Made by a program: the position numbers and the translations under genes. Below, in pieces: positions 5,380 to 11,606 of a stretch of DNA of 11,606 nt. Position 1 is the stretch's first letter. The number at the start of each line of letters is the position of its first letter. Source of the stretch: Candidatus Opitulatrix roisinitermitis (GTDB taxonomy: Bacteria; Actinomycetota; Actinomycetes; Actinomycetales; Bifidobacteriaceae); assembly GCA_031288055.1 (NCBI GenBank), contig JAITSD010000047.1, positions 1 through 11,606 on the forward strand. Reading direction: 5' to 3'. A model generated the notes under the pieces. It was not told the DNA's origin and made no database searches. It saw only the letters and a list, made by a program, of their open reading frames with translations.

Positions 5380-6141
5380 ATGGCCAATGATACTTATTTA
5401 ACAATTGTGGGAAATCTTACGGCTGATCCGGAATATAGGGTTTTAGGAGATGGGAATGTGCCTAATGTACAATTTTCCATAGTTTCTACGCCGCGAACTT
5501 TTAATAGACAAACTTCTCAATGGGAAGATGGCGAACCTTTATATATTGACTGTTTTGCTTGGCGTCAATTAGCCGAAAATATTAATGATTCATTAAAAAA
5601 AGGCGTTCAAGTTATTGCACGCGGTCGTTTAGAAAGACAAAAATGGCAAACCCAAGAGGGCGAAAATAGATATACTATGAAATTAAGAGTTGATGAAATA
5701 GGTCCAAATTTAATTTATCAAACAGCTAGCGTGGCCAAGTCTGCTCGCCAAGGCGATTCAGTTTTTCCTAATCAATTAGGAAATAATCAATCTCAGACAA
5801 GTTCAACACCTGCGGTTAATCCTTCACAAAATCCTAGTTTTTTAAACGGTGCTGGAACACAAATTAATTCAACATCTGCAGTTAATCCCTCACAAAATCC
5901 TAGCTTTCCATCCGCTACAGAACCTTCAACTAACTTGGGACAAACTAATTCATTGCCTGTAGCTAACCCCTTTGATGCATCTGAAACTCAGCAGGTAAAT
6001 GAGGTACAAGAGGTTAAAACAGATAATTATTCACGAGTTAATATATCTACTCCAAAAGCGAGTGATAATAACGAATGGACAGCTTCAGAGGAAAATAAAG
6101 ATTCTGAGGTTTTTAATTTAGATGATGGTAATCCATTTTAA
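5380..6141 (+). CDS. ssb: Single-stranded DNA-binding protein
   Basis: SSB coats single-stranded DNA and recruits replication and repair enzymes through its C-terminal tip. Residues 1-112 form the OB fold (TIVGNLTADPEYR; YIDCFAWRQLAENI; VQVIARGRLERQKW; MKLRVDEIGPNL). A long Asn/Ser/Thr/Pro/Gln-rich linker follows, and the protein ends in DDGNPF, a variant of the acidic DDxxPF tip. The linker holds an imperfect repeat with a 22-residue period: STPAVNPSQNPSF (142-154) and STSAVNPSQNPSF (164-176). At 253 residues it is longer than most bacterial SSBs because of the linker. GAGGAG of the rpsF end serves as ribosome binding site, and the ATG lies two bases after the rpsF stop. It sits between rpsF and rpsR as in many Gram-positives. 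Confidence 0.96.
   Translation: MANDTYLTIVGNLTADPEYRVLGDGNVPNVQFSIVSTPRTFNRQTSQWEDGEPLYIDCFAWRQLAENINDSLKKGVQVIARGRLERQKWQTQEGENRYTMKLRVDEIGPNLIYQTASVAKSARQGDSVFPNQLGNNQSQTSSTPAVNPSQNPSFLNGAGTQINSTSAVNPSQNPSFPSATEPSTNLGQTNSLPVANPFDASETQQVNEVQEVKTDNYSRVNISTPKASDNNEWTASEENKDSEVFNLDDGNPF
5803..5907 (+). repeat. Imperfect direct repeat in the ssb linker (66-bp period)
   Basis: Positions 5803-5841 and 5869-5907 encode STPAVNPSQNPSF and STSAVNPSQNPSF. The two DNA copies differ at a few, mostly third, codon positions, so the duplication is not recent. The segment is in frame and lies in the disordered linker. Confidence 0.7.
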
Positions 6142-6162
6142 TAGTAAAATTGAAAGGAATAA

Positions 6163-6438
6163 ATGGCCAATATAAGACCAAAAAGACGAAATAATTATAA
6201 ATTTCCTCAGAAAAAAATAAATCCGTTAAAGGAATTTAATACCACTAAAGTGACTTATAAAGATGTGGCAATTTTGCAAAAGTTTATTACTGATAAAGGG
6301 AAAATTAGATCTAGGGAAATAACAGATGTGACAGCTCAGCAGCAAAGACAAATATCTAGGGCTATTAAAAATGCTCGTGAATTAGCTTTATTGCCATTTG
6401 TGCCTAAAAAAGAAAAAAGCGAGGACAAGGATGTTTAA
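6163..6438 (+). CDS. rpsR: 30S ribosomal protein S18
   Basis: S18 pairs with S6 on the 30S platform. The 91-residue protein begins with a basic tail (RPKRRNNYK) and contains the conserved VTYKDVAILQKFITDKGKI and TAQQQRQISRAIKNARELAL segments. It has no cysteines, so it is the zinc-free form. AAAGGAA lies a few bases upstream of the ATG. Its last eight bases overlap the start of rplI, indicating coupled translation. Its acidic-basic tail (PKKEKSEDKDV) is slightly longer than in many S18 proteins. Confidence 0.95.
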   Translation: MANIRPKRRNNYKFPQKKINPLKEFNTTKVTYKDVAILQKFITDKGKIRSREITDVTAQQQRQISRAIKNARELALLPFVPKKEKSEDKDV

Positions 6439-6895
6439 AATTATTTTAACTAAAAATGTCAATAAATTAGGTGAACAAGGTGATATTGTTGAAGTCAAAG
6501 ATGGTTATGCTAGAAACTTTTTAATACCAGAAGGTTTGGCTATTGGTTGGACCAAAAAGGCTGCTGAACATATACAGGTTTTGGCTAAAAGTAGACAAGT
6601 TAAAGCAGCTAATGATATAAAGGCTGCTGAAGAATTGGCTAAAGATTTATCTAAGTTTGGTGTAATTGAATTAAAAGTTAAAGCCACTAAAACAGGTAAA
6701 CTTTATGGTAGTGTGACAGCAAAAAAGATTGCTGAAGCAATTTATAGTTCTGTTAAAATAAAAGTTGCGGAAAAGGCTATTGAATTAACTGAGCATATAA
6801 AAGAAGGCGGGGCTTATTCTGTTAATATAGCTTTACATCCAGAAGTTGTAGCTAATGTAAAAATTAAAGTAACGCCGAATGGATCAGACAAATAA
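6431..6895 (+). CDS. rplI: 50S ribosomal protein L9
   Basis: L9 is an elongated two-domain protein that binds 23S rRNA. The N-terminal signature, LGEQGDIVEVKDGYARNFLI followed by PEGLA (residues 13-37), is intact; the linking helix (about 40-75) and C-terminal domain with TKTGKLYGSVT (about 96) follow. The start is the ATG at 6431, which gives the family's MFKIILTKNV beginning and 154 residues; an in-frame ATG at 6398 would add a Lys-rich stretch from rpsR coding sequence and is not likely. GAGG at 6421-6424 lies about six bases upstream. It overlaps rpsR by eight bases and dnaB by 17. Confidence 0.95.
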   Translation: MFKIILTKNVNKLGEQGDIVEVKDGYARNFLIPEGLAIGWTKKAAEHIQVLAKSRQVKAANDIKAAEELAKDLSKFGVIELKVKATKTGKLYGSVTAKKIAEAIYSSVKIKVAEKAIELTEHIKEGGAYSVNIALHPEVVANVKIKVTPNGSDK

Positions 6896-8312
6896 ATTAG
6901 ACGATTTACCGCGTGATTTAGAAGCCGAAAAAGCCGTTTTAGGTGCTATGTTAGTATCGGCTGAGGCTATAGCTGATGTGGCACAAATTTTAAAACCTAA
7001 GCATTTTTCTTGGGGGGCTAATAAAATAATTTTAGAGCAAATATATGCTTTAAATGTTAAAAATATTGCTGCAGAGCCGTTGTCATTAATTGATACTTTA
7101 CGAAAACAAAATTTAATCGAAAATGTTGGTGGTGAAGTTTACATCACTGAACTTTTAGATAATGTTTCTACAACATCAAACGTTTTATATTGGGCAAATA
7201 TAGTTCACGAAAAGTATATTCAAAGACAGTTAATAATTTCAGGATTTCGCATAGCACAGTTGGGTCATCTAGATGGAGCTGGGGATGCTGATGAGGCTTT
7301 AAATTTAGCACAACATGAATTGTTTGCCTTAGCTAATGAGGATCAAAGAAGTGAATATGAACAACTGGGTTTAGGAGTTATGAATTTATTAACTTCCCTT
7401 GATGCTATGAAACATAATGATAATGTTTTAGGTGTTAGTTCAGGTTTTAAGGATTTAGATGAAAAAATTCACGGTTTTGCTAATGGACAAATGATAGTTA
7501 TAGGTGCTCGTCCAGGTGTTGGTAAAACGGCTATAGCAGTTGATATAGCTCGTCATATTGGTATTAGGAACGAACAAGAGGTCTATTTTATTTCTCTAGA
7601 AATGTCAAATGAAGAACTTTATTCACGAATTTTATCAGCTGAGAGTAATGTTAAACACACTAAATTTTTAAAGCCAAGTTCTTTAAATCAAAATGATTGG
7701 CAGCGTTTACGAACTGCTCAGCAGCGTATTGAAAACTCGCCTTTATATATTGAATCCCCGCCAGGTATAACTATTCCAGAATTAAGAGCTAAAGCTCGTC
7801 AAATGAAACAGCAAAAAGGTATTAAATTATTAATTATTGACTATTTAGGTCTTATAACAGCCTTAGATCCGTCTATGTCCCGAGTTCAGATAATTACTGA
7901 ATTTACTCGCTCTATTAAAATATTGTCTAAAGAATTAGATATACCCATAATTTTATTGTCACAATTAAATCGCGAATCTGAAAAAAGAGCCGCTTTTGGT
8001 TCACAAACTAATTCAGCAGTTGATCGCTCGGAACCTAAGATGAGTGAATTAAGGGAATCTGGTTCCATTGAACAAGACGCTGATGTGGTGCTTTTATTAC
8101 ATAGATCGTCTTTACCAGCTTCAGATAATGATACCTATTCTAACGAAGCTAAGTTAATTGTGGCTAAAAATCGTCGTGGTGCTCAGGGTAGTGTATTTTT
8201 AAAATTTGAAGGTGATTTTGTGCGATTTTTGCCAACTTTTAATCCCAATAGTTCGCATCCTCCATTACCAATGCCTAATGATAACATCCCTTTACCATCG
8301 TCAACTATTTAA
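6879..8312 (+). CDS. dnaB: Replicative DNA helicase DnaB
   Basis: DnaB is the hexameric 5'-3' helicase at the replication fork. The N-terminal primase-interacting domain begins PRDLEAEKAVLGAML (11-25) and runs to about 155. The RecA-like domain has Walker A GARPGVGKT (209-217), Walker B LLIIDY (317-322), SQLNRESEKR (361-370), SGSIEQDAD (394-402) and the arginine-rich KNRRGAQG near 430. The 477 residues are normal for the family, with a short Pro/Asn-rich tail. No intein is present; the P-loop and following motifs are uninterrupted. The ATG overlaps the end of rplI by 17 bases, with no strong ribosome binding site, so expression probably depends on coupling. It closes the rpsF operon. Confidence 0.97.
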   Translation: MDQTNKLDDLPRDLEAEKAVLGAMLVSAEAIADVAQILKPKHFSWGANKIILEQIYALNVKNIAAEPLSLIDTLRKQNLIENVGGEVYITELLDNVSTTSNVLYWANIVHEKYIQRQLIISGFRIAQLGHLDGAGDADEALNLAQHELFALANEDQRSEYEQLGLGVMNLLTSLDAMKHNDNVLGVSSGFKDLDEKIHGFANGQMIVIGARPGVGKTAIAVDIARHIGIRNEQEVYFISLEMSNEELYSRILSAESNVKHTKFLKPSSLNQNDWQRLRTAQQRIENSPLYIESPPGITIPELRAKARQMKQQKGIKLLIIDYLGLITALDPSMSRVQIITEFTRSIKILSKELDIPIILLSQLNRESEKRAAFGSQTNSAVDRSEPKMSELRESGSIEQDADVVLLLHRSSLPASDNDTYSNEAKLIVAKNRRGAQGSVFLKFEGDFVRFLPTFNPNSSHPPLPMPNDNIPLPSSTI

Positions 8313-8356
8313 ATTTAAACTTTTATAAATTAATTTCTAGTTAAAGTTGATTTTTA

Positions 8357-8365
8357 TGTTATACT
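8357..8365 (+). promoter_or_regulatory. Likely extended -10 promoter of helD
   Basis: TG-T-TATACT (TG at 8357-8358, hexamer 8360-8365) is a good extended -10 element between dnaB and helD. The -35 region 17-18 bases upstream is poor (CTAGTT or neighbours), as extended -10 promoters allow. Transcription would start near 8372, at an ATTGT-TTTT-ACAAT small hairpin (8372-8385), leaving a leader of about 75 bases. Confidence 0.4.
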
Positions 8366-8402
8366 GGGAATATTGTTTTTACAATGTTTTAAAAATATTT
8401 AG

Positions 8403-8435
8403 ATGGATGATTTAAGAATATTTAAATTAACGTAG
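8403..8435 (+). CDS. Possible 10-residue upstream ORF in the helD leader
   Basis: An ATG at 8403 opens MDDLRIFKLT and stops at TAG (8433-8435), directly before the GGAAAGGA that serves helD. A ribosome ending there would cover the helD ribosome binding site, which could link helD translation to elongation. No convincing ribosome binding site precedes the ATG, and ORFs of this size are common by chance. Confidence 0.2.
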   Translation: MDDLRIFKLT

Positions 8436-8446
8436 GAAAGGAAAAT

Positions 8447-10780
8447 ATGTCCAATCTCAGTTCTGAGATTAAATTTGAACAAAAGGTAATTACTAAGCTT
8501 TATACTCGTTTAGATGAAATAAAAAGTATTGTTAAAGAAAAATTAACCAAAGAAAGATTTAAAAATCAAGAAGGCACTCATCAAAGCCGTTTAGAGAGAA
8601 ATGAAATTGTGGCTTTGCAAGAGGACAGATTAACTAAACTTAATTCCGTAGAGAATAATTTAGTTTTTGGTCGTTTAGATTTTGTAACTGATGAACCAAC
8701 GCATTATATAGGTAGAATTGGTTTAACTGATGACAATCGTAATTCTATTTTGACTGATTGGCGAGCCCCTGTGGCTATAGGTTTTTACAGAGCCACAGCA
8801 CTTGATCCGCAAGGTGTAGCTCGTCGAAGGCATATCACCACTAAGTTTAGAAAAATTGTTAGTTTAGATGATGAGGTTTTTGATTTAGAATCTCAAGTTA
8901 ATGGTAAATCAAAAAGTTCTCAGACTTTGACAGGAGATGGAGCTTTATTAAACTCATTAGCCACTCAAAGAACTGGTCATATGGCTGATATAGTTTCAAC
9001 TATTCAGTCAGAACAAGATGAAATTATTCGTGATAGTTTAGAAGGTGTTTTGGTGGTTCAGGGCGGTCCAGGGACTGGTAAAACAGCTGTAGCTTTACAT
9101 CGTGCGGCTTATTTACTATATTCTGCTAGGGAACAGTTAGAAAGAAACGGTATTTTAATAATTGGTCCGTCGAATACATTTTTACAATATATAAATCAAG
9201 TTTTACCTTCTTTGGGTGAAACGGGTGTTGTTTCAACCACTATTCATGGGCTTTTACAGGAGTTTAAAATTACCCGAACGGATAATTATGTTGCTCAAGA
9301 AGTTAAAGGTCATAGAAATATGGTGGGGGTTTTGGCTAATGCTTTAATATATTCTCGTGAAGTTCCAGAAACTAGCGTTACTTTTGTATTTGAAAAAGAT
9401 TATAAAATGACTATCACTCCTGACGAAATAAGACAAGCTTTTGCTACTGTAGATAAACACGGTTTAAATTATAATAAAGGTAGAACTTTTTTTGTTAAAG
9501 TTATGCTTAATAACTTAGCAGATAAACATATTAAAGCAGTTAATGAAACTTTTGAACACGATTTTGATCAGGGCGACAATATATATGGTAGTCGTGAAGA
9601 TAAAATTAAAACAATTCAAGATTTAGCAAGTACTAAGGAAGTTAAAATAACTTTAAATAAAGCATGGAAACCATTAACCCCAGAAGATTTGTTATTTAGG
9701 CTTTATACGGATAAATCATTTTTGGAAATATGTGCACCTTATTTAAATGATGATGAAATAAAGGCGTTAATGCGTGATGAAGATTCGGCAAATCAATGGT
9801 CGGAACAAGATATAGCTCTTTTGGATGAGGCTATTAGTCAAATTGGTGTGGAAGCTTTGGCTAAGCGGTTTGATGAAAAACGCCGACAGGAACAATTAGC
9901 TAGAGACGCACAATATGCTAAAGAGACAATGCAGGCTTTAGGGGTTAAAATTATTCAAAGTGCGGCTGATATAGCTGAAAGAATGAGTCAAGCAGATGAA
10001 AATTTAACACTTTCAGAAAGAGCAGCAGCGGATATTACATGGCAGTATGGACATATTGTGGTAGACGAAGCTCAGGAATTAAGTCAGATGGAATGGCGTA
10101 TGTTATCAAGACGATCTGTTTATCACTCTTTTACAATTGTGGGCGACATTGCTCAAACCACTTCTGTGACAGGTACCAGATCTTGGTCAAAAGCTTTGGA
10201 GCCGACTTTTCAAAATGCTTTTAGAGTATCTTATTTGACTGTTAATTATCGTAATCCTCGAAAAATTGCTCATGTGGCTAATACTTTTGCTCAATATCAT
10301 GGTTTGATTGATGTAAATGTGGCAGCCCCAAGAGAGTTAGAAGATTCTTATAAAGTTTATAAAGTTGATAAAAATAGCTTACTTAATAAATCGGCTGATG
10401 AAACGATTAGGCTAATGGATGAATTTTTAACAGATGACGGTTTGGGTAGAATAGCTGTTTTAGTGTCAGCTGCTAAAATTGAAGAATTTAAAAATATTTT
10501 GCAAAAAAGATTAAAAACTAATGGCAAACAAGCTTTGTGGCAAAACTTACAAAAACAAGTTGGTTCTGATATGCAGTTAGAGGTTGTTGATCCAAGACAA
10601 ACTAAAGGTTTAGAGTTTGACGCAACAGTGTTAATAGAACCAAGCGATTTTCTGCCAAAACAAGCAGATGAGATTTTATACAAAATTAATTTATCTAATT
10701 TGTATGTGGCTTTATCTAGGTCAACTAATCGTTTATCAGTTATACATTTTGATGAATTACCAAAAGGTATTGACTTATAA
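8447..10780 (+). CDS. helD: HelD-type UvrD-like ATPase (RNA polymerase recycling factor)
   Basis: HelD proteins use ATP to pull stalled RNA polymerase off DNA and reach into the enzyme's channels; some actinobacterial members (HelR) give rifampicin tolerance. The 777 residues show a charged N-terminal coiled coil (about 1-65), a conserved DFVTDEPTHYIGRIGL segment with DWRAP, Walker A GGPGTGKT (206-213), a long HelD-specific insertion, Walker B DEAQ (540-543), GDIAQTT, YRNPRKIAH, a TKGLEFD motif and YVALSRSTNRL at the end. DEAQ and the N-terminal extension separate it from UvrD and PcrA. TAGGAAAGGA lies before the ATG. It follows dnaB by 134 bases, probably with its own promoter. Whether it acts against rifampicin cannot be told from sequence. 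Confidence 0.9.
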   Translation: MSNLSSEIKFEQKVITKLYTRLDEIKSIVKEKLTKERFKNQEGTHQSRLERNEIVALQEDRLTKLNSVENNLVFGRLDFVTDEPTHYIGRIGLTDDNRNSILTDWRAPVAIGFYRATALDPQGVARRRHITTKFRKIVSLDDEVFDLESQVNGKSKSSQTLTGDGALLNSLATQRTGHMADIVSTIQSEQDEIIRDSLEGVLVVQGGPGTGKTAVALHRAAYLLYSAREQLERNGILIIGPSNTFLQYINQVLPSLGETGVVSTTIHGLLQEFKITRTDNYVAQEVKGHRNMVGVLANALIYSREVPETSVTFVFEKDYKMTITPDEIRQAFATVDKHGLNYNKGRTFFVKVMLNNLADKHIKAVNETFEHDFDQGDNIYGSREDKIKTIQDLASTKEVKITLNKAWKPLTPEDLLFRLYTDKSFLEICAPYLNDDEIKALMRDEDSANQWSEQDIALLDEAISQIGVEALAKRFDEKRRQEQLARDAQYAKETMQALGVKIIQSAADIAERMSQADENLTLSERAAADITWQYGHIVVDEAQELSQMEWRMLSRRSVYHSFTIVGDIAQTTSVTGTRSWSKALEPTFQNAFRVSYLTVNYRNPRKIAHVANTFAQYHGLIDVNVAAPRELEDSYKVYKVDKNSLLNKSADETIRLMDEFLTDDGLGRIAVLVSAAKIEEFKNILQKRLKTNGKQALWQNLQKQVGSDMQLEVVDPRQTKGLEFDATVLIEPSDFLPKQADEILYKINLSNLYVALSRSTNRLSVIHFDELPKGIDL

Positions 10781-10792
10781 TTTTGTAAATTT

Positions 10793-11605
10793 TTATTTTG
10801 TCAAGTTTATAATGTTAACTTCGGGTATCAATTTAACTTTGAATTTCTTATAAACTTTGTCCATTATATAATTGGCTAGTTTAAAAATGTCAGCACTTTT
10901 AGCTTGCCCTCTATTAGTTAATGCTAGAGAATTTAAATTTGAAACCCGAGCTAGTTTATTTAAACCAAAACCTTTATTGATTCCAGCTGCTTCTATTAAC
11001 CAAGCTGCTGATAATTTATAACCTTTATCGGTTTTATATTTAGGTGTTAGATCAGGCAAACTATTTGCTAATTTATTATTAACTATTGGATTTACAAAAA
11101 AACTTCCGCACGACCATCTATTATAATTGTATTTGATTTTTTTATCAAATGTGTTAAAACCATTTAATCTTTGTTTAGGGTCAATTAGTGTGCCTTTATT
11201 AGCTCTTATTTCTAAAAGTTTTTCAGCAATGGTTTTTAGTTTGACTTTATGATTAATTTGACAATCTAAGGCTTTAGCTAGTTGAGAATCCCTTATTTTA
11301 GCGTCTGATGATTTTTGTAATTGAAAGGATACCGATAAAATTATATATTGACTTAAATGCCATTGATTATGAGTTTTTTTTAAAAGAGAATTGCGATAAG
11401 CAAATTCCATATTATTTTTTTTAAGAATTTGTACTTTTTGAGTTTGTCGGTTATAAACTGTGGCAAAAACAAAATTATCGGCCATTTGTCCGCCGTAAGC
11501 TCCAATATTTTGAACACTAGAGGCACCAACTGTCCCAGGAATACCAATTAAGGATTCCAAACCTTGTAACGAATTATCAATACATAAAGTTACAAAATCT
11601 GACCA
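10793..11605 (-). CDS. murB: UDP-N-acetylenolpyruvoylglucosamine reductase, C-terminal part (cut by window edge)
   Basis: MurB is the FAD enzyme that reduces UDP-GlcNAc-enolpyruvate to UDP-MurNAc using NADPH in peptidoglycan synthesis. The visible 270 residues begin WSDFVTLCIDNSLQGLESL and continue with GIPGTVGASSVQNIGAYGGQ of the FAD domain, AYRNSLLK (Tyr and Arg near 70), CGSFFVNP with the catalytic serine near 168, AAWLIEAAG, and PEVNII with the C-terminal catalytic Glu near 262. The N-terminal FAD part lies beyond the right edge. The segment just before GSFF (LIDPKQRLNGFNTFDKKIKY) looks longer than the usual short loop. The gene converges with helD, whose stop is 12 bases away; no strong terminator was seen between them. 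Confidence 0.93.
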   Translation of the reverse strand, partial: WSDFVTLCIDNSLQGLESLIGIPGTVGASSVQNIGAYGGQMADNFVFATVYNRQTQKVQILKKNNMEFAYRNSLLKKTHNQWHLSQYIILSVSFQLQKSSDAKIRDSQLAKALDCQINHKVKLKTIAEKLLEIRANKGTLIDPKQRLNGFNTFDKKIKYNYNRWSCGSFFVNPIVNNKLANSLPDLTPKYKTDKGYKLSAAWLIEAAGINKGFGLNKLARVSNLNSLALTNRGQAKSADIFKLANYIMDKVYKKFKVKLIPEVNIINLTK

Positions 11606-11606
11606 G

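Noticed and set aside
6398..6430. Longer N-terminus for L9 from ATG 6398
   Set aside because: It would add 11 Lys-rich residues from the rpsR sequence; the family start is MFKIILTKNV at 6431, with its own GAGG upstream.
1..11606. CRISPR array, defence operon or prophage genes
   Set aside because: No regularly spaced repeats, Cas, restriction, toxin-antitoxin pair of known family, integrase or phage structural proteins were seen.

Overview
The window looks like part of a very AT-rich actinobacterial chromosome carrying mostly housekeeping genes, plus a small accessory patch at the left end. The actinobacterial assignment rests on protein signatures recalled from the families. The dCTP deaminase is of the actinobacterial (M. 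tuberculosis-like) type with HSTAGFIDPGF and GQRGPT. Era has PADEKIGPGD and a TKxD G4 motif. There is also a full-length HelD-type RNA polymerase recycling ATPase, and the rpsF-ssb-rpsR-rplI-dnaB order is shared by Actinobacteria and Firmicutes. Such low GC is rare among Actinobacteria and fits a reduced, perhaps host-associated lineage. The genus is not determined; this is inference.

Layout: (1) Positions 1-452 hold the right part of an IS3-family insertion sequence on the minus strand. Its orfA needs an extra -1 shift in a T6 run, and orfB runs off the left edge. (2) Positions 453-1434 are an extremely AT-rich stretch with a 32-residue hydrophobic peptide gene behind a strong ribosome binding site. 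It also holds an Asn-rich small membrane protein whose two reading frames meet at a correctly phased TTTAAAC slippery heptamer. (3) Positions 1435-1577 hold a tRNA-Ser(CGA) on the minus strand and, tail to tail with it, a degenerate tRNA-Ser-like remnant. (4) Positions 1692-4959 are a tightly packed minus-strand operon read ybeY, corC-like, era, ispF, dcd, with overlapping or nearly touching genes. (5) A divergent intergenic region (4960-5089) carries a probable S6:S18 ribosomal protein leader. (6) Positions 5090-8312 are the plus-strand operon rpsF-ssb-rpsR-rplI-dnaB. (7) helD follows behind its own likely extended -10 promoter and a short upstream ORF. (8) murB converges from the right and is cut by the window edge.

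The two main operons cover ribosome maturation and assembly (YbeY, Era, S6, S18, L9), replication (DnaB, SSB), the nucleotide pool (Dcd), isoprenoid precursors (IspF), transcription recycling (HelD) and the cell wall (MurB). I did not find a clear new defence or mobile system. The least explained sequence is 453-1434: the possible programmed frameshift gene, the hydrophobic peptide, and the tRNA remnant beside an IS element.
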